64,000 nucleotides of DNA, from positions 2,480,001 to 2,544,000 of the forward strand of contig NC_014924.1 of the NCBI RefSeq assembly GCF_000185965.1. The letters run 5' to 3'. A program made the position numbers and the translations under genes. Below are positions 27,926 through 38,502 of the stretch, one piece after another (the first letter of the stretch is position 1; every line of letters begins with the position of its first letter). The notes under the pieces were generated by a model, which was given only the letters and a program-made list of their open reading frames with translations, had not been told where the DNA came from and did not search any database. Source of the DNA: Pseudoxanthomonas suwonensis 11-1 (GTDB lineage: Bacteria > Pseudomonadota > Gammaproteobacteria > Xanthomonadales > Xanthomonadaceae).

Positions 27926-29035
27926 TTAGTTCTGGACGTTCAGCTCGGTGCGACGGTTCTTCGCACGGCCTTCCGGATTGTCCGAACCATCCGGGTTGGC
28001 GTTCGGGGCAATCGGACGGCTCTCGCCGTAGCCGATCGGGCCGACCAGACGCGAGGCGTCGATGCCGTTGCTGGTCAGGTAGTCGTACACGGCCTTGGCG
28101 CGACGCTCCGACAGCTTCTGGTTGTAGGCGTCGGTACCGCGCGAGTCGGTGTGGCCGGCGACTTCGACGCGCAGATCCGGGTAACGCTTCAGGATCTCGG
28201 CGGCCTCGGACAGGATCGCAACCGCGTCAGGACGCAGGGTGGCCTTGTCGTAGTCGAAGTTCACGCCCTTCAGGTCGATCGAGACCGGAACCGGGCAGCC
28301 GTCCGGACCGATGGCCTGGCCAGCCTGCGAACCCGGGCACTTGTCGTCGCAGTTGTTGACGCCGTCGCCGTCGTCGTCCAGGTCGGCGCAGCTCGGGGCA
28401 ACCGGAGTCGGGGCCGGAGCCGGCGGCGCAGCCACGGCGGCCGGGCCCAGGGGGATCACGACGCCGATCGAGGCCAGCAGGTCGCCGAAGTAGTCCTCGT
28501 CACGACCGGCGCGGGCCGGGTTGATGCTCTGGTCGTCGAAGTCGGCGCGGTAGGCCAGCTCGGCACGCACGGCAACGCGGCTGTCGAAGGTGGTCTGCAG
28601 GCCGGCACCGACCTTGGCGGCAACATTGCCGTCAGCACGCTCGAACGGCGAGTTCGGGGCCGGGACGACGTACTCCTCCTCGGAGAACTGCGCGCCGATG
28701 CCGAACAGCAGGTACGGGTTCCAGCTACGGCCGGCCTGGATGAAGTGGCGGCGGAAGTCCAGGGACGCGCCGTACTGGCTCCAGTTGAGGTTCTGGTTGT
28801 CCTCGAACGACGGGTTCTGGTAGTTCAGCTCGGCGTCGACCGACCAGTTCGGCGAGAAGAAGCGGCCGAAGCCGAGGGTGCCGAACGGGACGTCCTCGGT
28901 ACCACGGTTGCTGTCCTGGAAATTGAAGCCCGCAGACCCGGTCAGGTACCAGCGGTCGTCAAACTCCTGCGCGGAAGCCGACTGGGCCAGGGCAAGGCCG
29001 CCCAGCAGCGCAGCGGTCAGAAGTTTCTTGTTCAT
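27926..29035 (-). CDS. ompA: OmpA family outer-membrane protein
   Basis: The 369-residue protein has a signal peptide (ending QSASAQEFD) and an N-terminal eight-strand-type barrel (residues about 25-200). A Pro/Ala hinge leads to a calcium-binding TSP3-like segment DLDDDGDGVNNCDDKCPGS. The C-terminal OmpA domain contains VNFDYDKATLRPDA and the peptidoglycan-binding VEVAGHTDSRGTDAYNQKLS. It anchors the outer membrane to the wall. The leader is about 150 bases or longer and an intrinsic terminator follows. Confidence 0.95.
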   Translation of the reverse strand: MNKKLLTAALLGGLALAQSASAQEFDDRWYLTGSAGFNFQDSNRGTEDVPFGTLGFGRFFSPNWSVDAELNYQNPSFEDNQNLNWSQYGASLDFRRHFIQAGRSWNPYLLFGIGAQFSEEEYVVPAPNSPFERADGNVAAKVGAGLQTTFDSRVAVRAELAYRADFDDQSINPARAGRDEDYFGDLLASIGVVIPLGPAAVAAPPAPAPTPVAPSCADLDDDGDGVNNCDDKCPGSQAGQAIGPDGCPVPVSIDLKGVNFDYDKATLRPDAVAILSEAAEILKRYPDLRVEVAGHTDSRGTDAYNQKLSERRAKAVYDYLTSNGIDASRLVGPIGYGESRPIAPNANPDGSDNPEGRAKNRRTELNVQN

Positions 29036-29337
29036 CTCATGCTCCTTGATGATACGGGGGTGATCCGGGGGAAGAAGTGTTGCTCTTTGCCTCAGGATTC
29101 AGACAGACATGCGCTGGGTGCGACATATCCTGACGGCCGTTGTCACGACGTCGGGCCGCAGGTTAGGCGGGTTTGTGTGAAGGCAATGTTAACATGCACG
29201 TAACAAGTAAACAGTATGGCGGCATTCCCTGGCCGCGGTTACAGGCCCTGCCCCACCCGGGTACGCTCGGCCGATCCGCCAGCTGCCAGTCAGCTGCTGC
29301 GTATCATCAGGAATCCTTTCCCGGACCGGAGACCTGC
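29036..29337. other. Divergent intergenic region ompA / dehydrogenase
   Basis: This 302-bp gap has no gene. An AT-rich patch at about 29185-29215, with TGTTTACT and TGTTAACATTG on the minus strand, probably holds the ompA promoter. No clear operator or riboswitch was seen. Confidence 0.5.
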
Positions 29338-30357
29338 ATGAGAGCCGTCGGACTGACCCGTTACCTGCCGATCGACGATCCGCAGTCCTTGCAGGACATC
29401 GAGCTGCCGCGTCCCGAGCCGGGTCCGAACGACCTGCTGGTGCGCGTGGAGGCGGTCTCGGTCAATCCGGTCGACACCAAGGTGCGCGCGCCGAAGGACG
29501 TGGTCGAGCCGCAGCCGCGCGTGCTCGGCTACGACGCCGCCGGCGTGGTCGAGGCTGTGGGCCGCGAGGTCACCCTGTTCCAGCCCGGCGACGAGGTCTA
29601 TTACGCCGGCGACATCACCCGCCCCGGCAGCAACGCCCGGTACCAGCTGGTCGACGAGCGCATCGCCGGCGCCAGCCCGGTCACCCTGGACTTCGCCGAG
29701 GCCGCCGCCCTGCCGCTGACCACGCTCACCGCGTGGGAGCTGCTGTTCGAGCGCATGCCCTACGACTTCGACGGCGACAACGCCGGGCGCCGCCTGCTGG
29801 TGGTCGGCGGGGCCGGCGGCGTGGGCTCGATCGCCATCCAGCTGGCACGGCATGCCGGCTTCACCGTGATCGCCACCGCCTCGCGCGATGAGACCGCGGA
29901 CTGGTGCCGGAGCATGGGCGCGCACGAGGTGGTCGACCACCGCCAGCCGCTGGGCCCGCAGCTCAAGGCGCTGGGGATCGATGAAGTGGACGCGGCGGTC
30001 AACCTCGCCGACACCGACCACTACTGGGACGAGCTGGGCCAGCTGCTGGCACCGCAGGGCCATGTCGGCCTGATCGTGGAGCCGAAGGGCCCGCTGCGCA
30101 TCGGCGATCCCTACAAGGCCAAGTGCATCGGCATCCACTGGGAATTCATGTTCGCGCGGCCGCGCTTCCGCACCGCCGACATGATCTGCCAGCACCGCAT
30201 CCTCAACCGTGTCGGCAGCCTGGTCGAGGCGGGCGAGCTGAAGACCACGCTTACCGGCGTGCTGGGCCCGATCAACGCCGCCAACCTGCGCGAGGCGCAC
30301 CGGCGGCTGGAGTCCGGCGCGACCATCGGCAAGCTGGCCCTGGCCGGCTGGGAGTAG
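29338..30357 (+). CDS. Zinc-free medium-chain alcohol dehydrogenase / quinone oxidoreductase
   Basis: The 339-residue protein belongs to the MDR superfamily, branch zinc-binding alcohol dehydrogenase family protein (ZADH_SH3-like). The GroES-like domain has VRVEAVSVNPVDTKVR and LGYDAAGVVEAVG, without the catalytic zinc Cys/His set. The NADPH fold is VVGGAGGVGSIAIQLARHAG. It probably reduces quinones or enones. It is followed after 75 bases by fadH on the same strand and may share its transcript. Confidence 0.85.
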   Translation: MRAVGLTRYLPIDDPQSLQDIELPRPEPGPNDLLVRVEAVSVNPVDTKVRAPKDVVEPQPRVLGYDAAGVVEAVGREVTLFQPGDEVYYAGDITRPGSNARYQLVDERIAGASPVTLDFAEAAALPLTTLTAWELLFERMPYDFDGDNAGRRLLVVGGAGGVGSIAIQLARHAGFTVIATASRDETADWCRSMGAHEVVDHRQPLGPQLKALGIDEVDAAVNLADTDHYWDELGQLLAPQGHVGLIVEPKGPLRIGDPYKAKCIGIHWEFMFARPRFRTADMICQHRILNRVGSLVEAGELKTTLTGVLGPINAANLREAHRRLESGATIGKLALAGWE

Positions 30358-32472
<2,115 letters not shown>

Positions 32473-32908
32473 GCCCCCCCCCCTGCGCAGAACGGCGCCG
32501 TCCGCCACCTGCCGGGTCGAGCCCCTGACCCCTATTCAGGTTCGGACTGGCGGCCCGGTACCGGGCTTTCAGCACCCGCGGCCCCGGCCACGCCCCGGCG
32601 TGAAAGCCCGGGAAAACCCGCTTCGCGACCCCGTCACGGCCCCGGAAGCCCCCCTTTCTGGGGTTCCGCGGAGCCACCAACCGTGACCGCTGTCAAGCAG
32701 AAGCGTTCAGTTTCGGTTGGGGAAATCGAACCTAATGTGCGCGCCACTTCGACCTGCCCCCACTGATTGGCAGGTCCGGCCGGCCCACTTGCCGGCACCC
32801 GGGCGGCCCGCGGAAAGAATAGGCCGCCTCCCCATGACGCCCCGCGTGTCGTCCGCCAACCGGCCCTGCCGGCTGGCCAGACAGCGAAGACGGAGCAAGG
32901 AGATACAT
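32473..32908. other. Intergenic region without a recognisable gene
   Basis: This 436-bp gap holds several GC-rich inverted stretches, such as the self-complementary CGGTACCG near 32554, but no convincing ORF, RNA gene or terminator. Short ORFs in it lack ribosome-binding sites and coding character. Confidence 0.4.
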
Positions 32909-33364
32909 ATGAAGCTGGCCTGGATCCTCTGGCTGTCGCAGTTCCTGCCGCAGCCAGCCGCAGACTCGCTGTGCCTGAGCACCACCGTTTACCTGGAAGC
33001 CCGCAACCAGAGCCTGCAAGGCCAGCAGGCGGTTGCCGAAGTGGCTCTGCGCCGCAAGGACAGCGGGCTGTGGGGCGATTCGATGTGCGACGTGGTCACC
33101 GCGCGCAAGCAGTTCGCCCCGACCATTGTCTCGCCCAATACCCGCCTCCAGAACATGGATGCGTGGCACCGTTCGGTGAACGTGGCCCTGGACGCCGAGC
33201 GCAACTGGGCGCTGCCGGTGGGCCAGCGCAAGGAGATCGTGCCCGGGGCGAGCCATTTCGCCGCGCACGCCATCGCCAACCCGAGCTGGTCCAACGCCTA
33301 CCAGGTCGCTACGATCGGCGACCACACCTTCTACAGGGTCCAGCGGCTCAAGCCGCGGGCCTGA
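32909..33364 (+). CDS. SleB-type cell wall hydrolase
   Basis: The 151-residue protein begins with a short signal-like segment (MKLAWILWLSQFLPQPAA). The Hydrolase_2/SleB domain follows: CLSTTVYLEARNQSLQGQQA with the catalytic Glu, VALRRKDSGLWGDSMCDVV and SHFAAHAIANPSW. The family hydrolyses peptidoglycan glycan strands (lytic transglycosylase or amidase activity). It has an unusually strong Shine-Dalgarno AAGGAGATACAT directly before the ATG, so translation should be efficient. Two cysteines (in SLCLST and SMCDVV) may form a disulfide. Confidence 0.85.
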   Translation: MKLAWILWLSQFLPQPAADSLCLSTTVYLEARNQSLQGQQAVAEVALRRKDSGLWGDSMCDVVTARKQFAPTIVSPNTRLQNMDAWHRSVNVALDAERNWALPVGQRKEIVPGASHFAAHAIANPSWSNAYQVATIGDHTFYRVQRLKPRA

Positions 33365-33404
33365 TCCCGCCCGGCGCCCGCGGCGCCCTGCCAGCCCGAA
33401 CCGC

Positions 33405-34016
33405 ATGAAGCTCCATACCAAGCCCGGCGCCTGCTCCACCGCGATCCACATCGACCTGTGCTGGACCGGCCAGCCGTTCGAGGTCCAGGTCCTCGACGCG
33501 GACGGGCTGAAGTCGGAGGAGTTCCGGGCTCTGAACCCGGCCGGTGCGGTGCCGGTGCTGGTCGATGGCGACTTCGTGCTGACCCAGAACGCTGCGATCG
33601 TCGGCTACCTGGCCGACCGCTTCCCCGACGCGCGCCTGGCCGGCGACGGCAGCGCGCGCCAGCGCGCCGAGGCCACCCGCTGGCTGTCCTTCGTCAATTC
33701 CGACCTGCACCCGGCGTTCAAGCCGATGTTCGCACCCGCCGCCTTCATCGCCGACCCGATGCAGCACGAGCCGCTGCGCAGCACCGCCCGTGCCCGCGTT
33801 CGCGGCCTGTTCGAGAGTGCCGACCGGGTCCTGGTGAGCCGTGACTGGCTGGCCGGCTTCCGCAGCTTCGCCGACCCCTACTTCTATATGACCCTGCGCT
33901 GGGCCGGCCGTACCGGCGTCGACCTGTCCGGCCTGGACGCCCTGGCCGCCTTCCAGGCGCGCATGGATGCCGATCCGGGCGTGCAGCGCGCCCTCCGGGC
34001 CGAAGGCCTGGCCTGA
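33405..34016 (+). CDS. Glutathione S-transferase, beta-class-like
   Basis: The 203-residue protein has the N-terminal thioredoxin fold with KPGACSTAIHI; Cys10 is the mixed-disulfide cysteine of bacterial beta-class GSTs. The cis-proline stretch GAVPVLVDGDFVLTQNAAIV contacts glutathione. The C-terminal half is the all-helical GST domain. It starts 40 bases after the SleB gene on the same strand. The substrate is unknown. Confidence 0.88.
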   Translation: MKLHTKPGACSTAIHIDLCWTGQPFEVQVLDADGLKSEEFRALNPAGAVPVLVDGDFVLTQNAAIVGYLADRFPDARLAGDGSARQRAEATRWLSFVNSDLHPAFKPMFAPAAFIADPMQHEPLRSTARARVRGLFESADRVLVSRDWLAGFRSFADPYFYMTLRWAGRTGVDLSGLDALAAFQARMDADPGVQRALRAEGLA

Positions 34017-34069
34017 TCCGCCACTGGGTCCCGCTGGCGGCATCCCGGCGCCGACGGCGCCGGTGGACT

Positions 34070-34630
34070 TCAGCGGGCCAGCGCCTGCTCCCAGAACGTG
34101 GCGAAGTCCTCGCCCCTTGCCTTGGCCAGCGCCTGGCGCAGCTCCGGCAGCACTTCCCGCAGCCCGGCCGCGTCGGTGCAGCGCTCGATCTTCAGCTGCA
34201 GGAAATAGCCGCGCAGGCCCAGGTGGGCGCGCACGGCCTCGCTCATGGCCTCGTAGAGCCGCACGTAGTCGTTGGCCTCGCCTTCCGAACGCGCCGCGAC
34301 CGGCTCCGGCTCGGCCACGGGGGCTGGCGCAGCCGGCGCCGGCGTCGCGGCGGCACCTGCCGCACCCGGGACGGCCGCACGGGCCAGGCTGGCGGCATCG
34401 AAGCCACCGCCACCGGTCACGGATACGGGTTCAATCAGGCCTTCGGCCAGCAACCGCTCAAGGGCGTCCTCGGGAGCCTTGACCCCCGCGGCCACCTGGC
34501 GCAGTTCGGCCAGCGTGCGCTGGCCGTCCACCATGAGCAGGACCGTCCGCAGCTGCGGAGGCAGCTTGCGGGTGCGGTGGCCGATCTCTTCACGACCGGC
34601 CTCTGTCTTTCGGTAAATCCCCTCGCGCAT
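34070..34630 (-). CDS. Conserved hypothetical protein, winged-helix-like N-terminus
   Basis: The 186-residue protein is not assigned to a named family. Residues 1-70 (YRKTEAGREEIGHRTRKLPP, then LMVDGQRTLAELRQVA) look like a small helical, possibly winged-helix, domain seen in short proteins of Xanthomonadaceae and Burkholderiales. An Ala/Pro-rich linker (residues about 85-120) joins a C-terminal helical domain (NDYVRLYEAMSEAVRAHLGL). There is no signal peptide. It lies 39 bases upstream of the end of prpC's frame on the same strand but with unrelated content. Confidence 0.65.
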   Translation of the reverse strand: MREGIYRKTEAGREEIGHRTRKLPPQLRTVLLMVDGQRTLAELRQVAAGVKAPEDALERLLAEGLIEPVSVTGGGGFDAASLARAAVPGAAGAAATPAPAAPAPVAEPEPVAARSEGEANDYVRLYEAMSEAVRAHLGLRGYFLQLKIERCTDAAGLREVLPELRQALAKARGEDFATFWEQALAR

Positions 34631-34669
34631 CGTTTCCCCCCCAGGAATACGCGAGCCCACAATAGCACT

Positions 34670-35830
34670 TCAGGGGCGCTGGTCCAGAGGGACGAACGAG
34701 AGATTTTCCGGGCCGGTGTAATTGGCGCTGGGACGGATGATCTTGCCGTCCTGGCGCTGCTCGATCACGTGGGCGCTCCAGCCGGCGGTGCGGGCCAGCA
34801 CGAACAGCGGGGTGAACATGGCCGTGGGCACGCCCATCATGTGGTAGCTGACGGCGCTGAACCAGTCGAGGTTGGGGAACATCTTCTTGATGTCCCACAT
34901 CACCGTCTCCAGCCGCTCGGCGATGTCGAACATCTTCATGCTGCCCTGCTCGGCCGACAGCTCGCGCGCCACTTCCTTGATCACCTGGTTGCGGGGGTCG
35001 CCGACGGTGTACACCGGGTGGCCGAAGCCGATCACCACTTCCTTGCGCTCGACCCGGGCCTTGATGTCGGCCTCGGCCTCGTCCGGGCTGTCGTAGCGCT
35101 TCTGCACCTCGAACGCGACCTCGTTGGCGCCGCCGTGCTTGGGACCGCGCAGCGCGCCGATCGCGCCGGCGATGCAGCTGTACATGTCCGAGCCGGTGCC
35201 GGCGATCACGCGCGCGGTGAAGGTCGAGGCGTTGAACTCGTGCTCGGCGTACAGGATCAGCGAGGTGTGCATCGCCTTGACCCAGGACTCGCGCGGCTTC
35301 TCCCCGTGCAGCAGGTGCAGGAAGTGGCCGCCGATGGAGTCGTCGTCGGTCTCGACCTCGATGCGCTTGCCGTTGTGGCTGTAGTGGTACCAGTACAGCA
35401 GCATCGAACCGAGCGAGGCCATCAGCTTGTCGGCGATGTCGCGCGCGCCCGGGTGGTTGTGGTCGTCCTTCTCCGGCGAGATGCAGCCGAGCACCGACAC
35501 GCCGGTGCGCATCACGTCCATCGGGTGGGCCGACGGCGGCAGCTGCTCCAGCGCGGCCTTGACCGCGGCAGGCACGCCGCGCAGCGCCTTGAGCCTGGCC
35601 TTGTAGCCGGCCAGCTCGGCGCGGTTGGGCAGCTTGCCGTGGACCAGCAGGTAGGCGATCTCCTCGAACTCGCTGCCATGGGCCAGGTCGAGGATGTCGT
35701 AGCCGCGGTAATGCAGGTCGTTGCCGCTGCGGCCGACGGTGCACAGCGCGGTGTTGCCGGCGGCGGTGCCGGACAGGGCCACGGACTTCTTCGGCTTGAA
35801 TGGGGTGGCGGGGGCGGTGGTCTCGCTCAT
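34670..35830 (-). CDS. prpC: 2-methylcitrate synthase
   Basis: The 386-residue citrate-synthase-fold enzyme condenses propionyl-CoA with oxaloacetate. The catalytic residues are all visible: the His in GPKHGGANE, the His in [16 protein letters not shown] and the Asp in [14 protein letters not shown]. The sequence [20 protein letters not shown] is typical of PrpC rather than GltA. It follows prpB after 52 bases. acnD/prpF are not adjacent, and prpE lies at 52.3 kb. Confidence 0.95.
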   Translation of the reverse strand: MSETTAPATPFKPKKSVALSGTAAGNTALCTVGRSGNDLHYRGYDILDLAHGSEFEEIAYLLVHGKLPNRAELAGYKARLKALRGVPAAVKAALEQLPPSAHPMDVMRTGVSVLGCISPEKDDHNHPGARDIADKLMASLGSMLLYWYHYSHNGKRIEVETDDDSIGGHFLHLLHGEKPRESWVKAMHTSLILYAEHEFNASTFTARVIAGTGSDMYSCIAGAIGALRGPKHGGANEVAFEVQKRYDSPDEAEADIKARVERKEVVIGFGHPVYTVGDPRNQVIKEVARELSAEQGSMKMFDIAERLETVMWDIKKMFPNLDWFSAVSYHMMGVPTAMFTPLFVLARTAGWSAHVIEQRQDGKIIRPSANYTGPENLSFVPLDQRP

Positions 35831-35882
35831 CTTCTTGCTCCAGGTTCTGTGCCCGGCCGGCGCATGGCCGGGCCGGATGCGG

Positions 35883-36767
35883 TCACTTCTTGGCGGCGAA
35901 CAGCGCGTCGAGCTTCTGCTCGAAGGCGTGGTAGCCGATGCGGTCGTACAGCTCCTCGCGGGTCTGCATGCTGTCGACCACGGCCTTCTGGTGGCCATCG
36001 CGGCGGATGGCCTCGTACACGTTCTCGGCGGCCTTGTTGGCGGCACGGAACGCCGACAGCGGGAACAGCTGGATGGCGACGCCGGCGCTGGCCAGCTCGT
36101 CGCGCGAGAACAGCGGGGTCTTGCCGAACTCGGTGATGTTGGCCAGCACGGGCACCTTCACCGCGTCGACGAACCTGCGGTAGGTGTCCAGGTCGTAGGC
36201 GGCCTCGGCGAAGATGCCGTCGGCACCGGCCTCGACGCAGGCGATGGCGCGCTCGATCGCCGCGTCCACGCCGTCGACCTGGATGGCATCGGTGCGCGCG
36301 ATCAGGAAGAAGTCCGGATCGGTCTTCGCATCGGCCGCGGCCTTGACCCGGTCGACCATCTCGCCCTGGGTCACGATCTCCTTGCCCGGGCGGTGGCCGC
36401 AACGCTTGGCGCCGACCTGGTCCTCGATATGGCACGCCGCGGCGCCGGCCTTGATCAGGCCCTTGATGGTGCGCTCGATGTTGAACGCGCTCGGGCCGAA
36501 GCCGGTATCGATGTCCACCAGCAGCGGCAGGTCGCACACATCGGTGATGCGACGGGTATCGACCAGCACGTCCTCGAGGGTGTTGATGCCCAGGTCCGGC
36601 AGGCCCAGCGAACCGGCCGCGACGCCGCCGCCGGAGAGGTAGATCGCCTTGTAGCCGGCGCGCTTGGCCAGCAATGCGTGGTTGGCGTTGATCGCGCCGA
36701 TCACCTGCAGCGGCGACTCGGCGGCCAGGGCGGCGCGGAAGCGGGCTCCGGCGGAAAGGGTGGACAT
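35883..36767 (-). CDS. prpB: 2-methylisocitrate lyase
   Basis: The 294-residue isocitrate-lyase/PEP-mutase superfamily enzyme splits 2-methylisocitrate to pyruvate and succinate. The catalytic Cys loop is [12 protein letters not shown] (KKCGH type). Mg-binding residues are in VDIDTGFG and EDQVGAKRC. It is the first gene of prpBC and is divergent from the citrate-synthase fusion gene, with a 16-bp repeat shared by both promoters. Confidence 0.95.
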   Translation of the reverse strand: MSTLSAGARFRAALAAESPLQVIGAINANHALLAKRAGYKAIYLSGGGVAAGSLGLPDLGINTLEDVLVDTRRITDVCDLPLLVDIDTGFGPSAFNIERTIKGLIKAGAAACHIEDQVGAKRCGHRPGKEIVTQGEMVDRVKAAADAKTDPDFFLIARTDAIQVDGVDAAIERAIACVEAGADGIFAEAAYDLDTYRRFVDAVKVPVLANITEFGKTPLFSRDELASAGVAIQLFPLSAFRAANKAAENVYEAIRRDGHQKAVVDSMQTREELYDRIGYHAFEQKLDALFAAKK

Positions 36768-36801
36768 GGGGTGCTCCAGGCGGGTGCTATCGACCGGCGC
36801 A

Positions 36802-36848
36802 ATGTGTCACCGAGGTTCCGGTTGATCAATCTTGATCCGGACGATCAA
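36802..36848. promoter_or_regulatory. Putative operator, prpB side
   Basis: GTTGATCAATCTTGAT at 36821-36836 is repeated exactly at 37039-37054. An ATGTGTCAC nonamer stands 19 bases before it. A third half-site, GATCAA at 36843-36848, makes TTGATC-n5-GATCAA dyad symmetry with 36832-36837. It lies 35-82 bases before the prpB start. It is probably bound by the divergently encoded HTH-citrate synthase fusion. Confidence 0.65.
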
Positions 36849-37020
36849 TGTTTCGCCGCCGCGAGGGCGTGACAGGGTGCACGCGGCGCGCCGATCCGGT
36901 GCCGCCTGGTACTCGCCGGTCACGTGCTGGCGACAACGTGGCGGCAGTCACAGTGCGGACTTGGCCAATGGTCGAAATCCGGCGACCCAAGGCAACCGGA
37001 CCGGTGCACAACGGTTCCGC

Positions 37021-37054
37021 ATGTGTCACGCTGTTATCGTTGATCAATCTTGAT
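37021..37054. promoter_or_regulatory. Putative operator, fusion-gene side
   Basis: The same 16-bp GTTGATCAATCTTGAT occurs at 37039-37054, and the same ATGTGTCAC nonamer at 37021-37029, spaced 18 instead of 19 bases from it. The repeat ends 13 bases before the start codon of the fusion gene. This is a position where a bound protein would block transcription or translation, as expected for autoregulation. Confidence 0.65.
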
Positions 37055-37067
37055 TCTTGTAGTCAAC

Positions 37068-38294
37068 ATGTCCATCGACCGAGACCTGATCCCCGCATCC
37101 GAGGCCTGCCGAGTGCTGGGCATCAGCCCGGCCACGCTCTACGCCTACGTCAGCCGCGGACTGCTGGAGTCGCGCCCCGGTCGCGACCACCGCAGCCGCG
37201 TCTACCGGCGCCAGGACGTCGAGCGGCTTGCCCAGCGCAAGCGCCTTGGCCGCGGCCCGGCACGCGGCGCCGCGCAAAGCCTGGACCGCGGCCTGCCGGT
37301 GCTGGAGACCCGGATCTCGCTGATCCGCCCGGACGGCCCGTACTACCGCGGCCGCTCGGCCGTGGGCATGGTCCGCGCCGGCGCCACGCTGGAGGACACC
37401 GCGCGACTGCTGTGGGACTGCGGCACCCAGGATCCCTTCGCCGACCCGGCGGGCGACTGGCCCGCGCGGGTGGTCTCGCTGGCCAACGATGCCGAGCTGC
37501 CGCCGCTGGCGCGGGCGATGGCGGTGATCCCGCTGCTGGCGCTGCAGGTGCCGCATTCGTTCCAGGCCGACCAGGGCACCCGTCGTGCCCTCGCCGCTAC
37601 CCTGCTGCGCCAGAACGCTGGCCTGCTGGTGGCGCGGCGTCCGTCCGGCCCGGTGCACCGCCTGCTCGCCGACACCTGGCGCCCGGACGACGAGGGCTTC
37701 GCCGAACTGGTCCGCGCCGCCCTGGTGCTGTGCGCCGACCATGAGCTCAATGTCTCCGCCTTCGCCGCGCGCGTGGTCGCCTCCACCGGCGCACACCTGC
37801 ACGCGACCGTGTGCGCCGGCCTCTCGGCCCTCGCTGGTCCGCGCCACGGCGGTGCCACCACGCGCGTCTACAAGCTGCTGGAGGATGCGCGCCAGAGCCG
37901 CGACGTGCGCCGCCTGATCGCCTCGCGCTGGCGCCAGGGCGAGGACCTGCCCGGCTTCGGCCACGCGCTGTACCCGGAAGGCGATCCGCGCGCCAGCGAA
38001 CTGCTGGCGATGCTGCGTACCCAGCCGGTGCCGGAGCAGCCGATGGCGCTGCTGGAGGAAGTCATCGCCGCCGCCGAGAGCGTGGCCGAGCGCCGCCCGA
38101 ACGTGGACTTCATGCTCGGCGCGATCTGCTTCGCCTACGGGCTGCCAGCGGCGCCCGCACTGTCGATCTTCGCCGCCGGCCGCCTCGCCGGCTGGCTGGC
38201 CCACGTGCTCGAACAGCAGGCCCTGGGCCGCCTGATCCGCCCGCGCGCCAGCTACACCGGCCTGCCGCCGGAAACCGACGCCGAGCAGGAGTAG
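37068..38294 (+). CDS. MerR-type HTH fused to citrate synthase; probable propionate regulator
   Basis: The 408-residue protein has an N-terminal MerR-like helix-turn-helix (residues 7-57: ACRVLGISPATLYAYVSRGL, then VYRRQDVERLAQ). A full citrate-synthase fold follows (about 78-400). The catalytic set is retained: His260 (GPRHGGA), His299 (GFGHALYPEGDPR) and Asp347 (PNVDFMLGA), plus the Arg-rich RPRASY motif. Family members are usually annotated simply as citrate synthase. The DNA-binding domain, divergence from prpBC and the shared repeat suggest a transcription factor sensing propionyl-CoA, oxaloacetate or methylcitrate. Whether it also catalyses is open. The ATG at 37068 was chosen over a frame opening at 37050. 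Confidence 0.85.
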   Translation: MSIDRDLIPASEACRVLGISPATLYAYVSRGLLESRPGRDHRSRVYRRQDVERLAQRKRLGRGPARGAAQSLDRGLPVLETRISLIRPDGPYYRGRSAVGMVRAGATLEDTARLLWDCGTQDPFADPAGDWPARVVSLANDAELPPLARAMAVIPLLALQVPHSFQADQGTRRALAATLLRQNAGLLVARRPSGPVHRLLADTWRPDDEGFAELVRAALVLCADHELNVSAFAARVVASTGAHLHATVCAGLSALAGPRHGGATTRVYKLLEDARQSRDVRRLIASRWRQGEDLPGFGHALYPEGDPRASELLAMLRTQPVPEQPMALLEEVIAAAESVAERRPNVDFMLGAICFAYGLPAAPALSIFAAGRLAGWLAHVLEQQALGRLIRPRASYTGLPPETDAEQE

Positions 38295-38298
38295 CGGG

Positions 38299-38495
38299 AA
38301 AACCGGGGTCAGAGTGCAATTTCTCTCCCAGCTTCCCGATCCCAAAACCGGGGTCAGAGTGGGATTTCCGCAGACCTCCATCCAGTCTCACGGATGCTGG
38401 AGAGCAAAAACCGGGGTCAGAGTGCGATTTCTCCTCGACGCAGCCACGGGCTGGTCGGGAATGTCCGGAGAAATTGCACTCTGACCCCGGTTTTT
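38299..38495. repeat. REP-like cluster 1 (four copies)
   Basis: Four copies of the element CCGGGGTCAGAGTGCAATTT, with flanking A-rich and C-rich ends, lie between the converging fusion and hybrid-kinase genes. Direct copies are at 38299-38323, 38344-38368 (GGGATTT variant) and 38406-38431 (GCGATTT variant), and an inverted copy is at 38470-38495. The last two can pair into a stem of about 25 bp, so the cluster may act as a bidirectional terminator or mRNA stabiliser. Confidence 0.9.
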
Positions 38496-38502
38496 GTTTC
38501 CC

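Noticed and set aside
32473-32908. tRNA or small RNA gene
   Set aside because: No cloverleaf, anticodon arm or terminator could be recognised; only GC-rich inverted stretches are present.
32897-32911. Vector-like Shine-Dalgarno (AAGGAGATACATATG) as a cloning artefact
   Set aside because: It differs from the common expression-vector leader by missing bases, and the flanking sequence is ordinary chromosome with a real SleB gene.
36832-36848. Sigma-54 promoter or PrpR site for prpBC
   Set aside because: No GG-N10-GC element with the TTGGCACG/TTGCW context was seen upstream of prpB, and no PrpR gene is adjacent.
37068-38294. Housekeeping citrate synthase gltA
   Set aside because: The N-terminal MerR-like domain, divergence from GltA and location beside prpBC argue for a specialised regulator-type protein.
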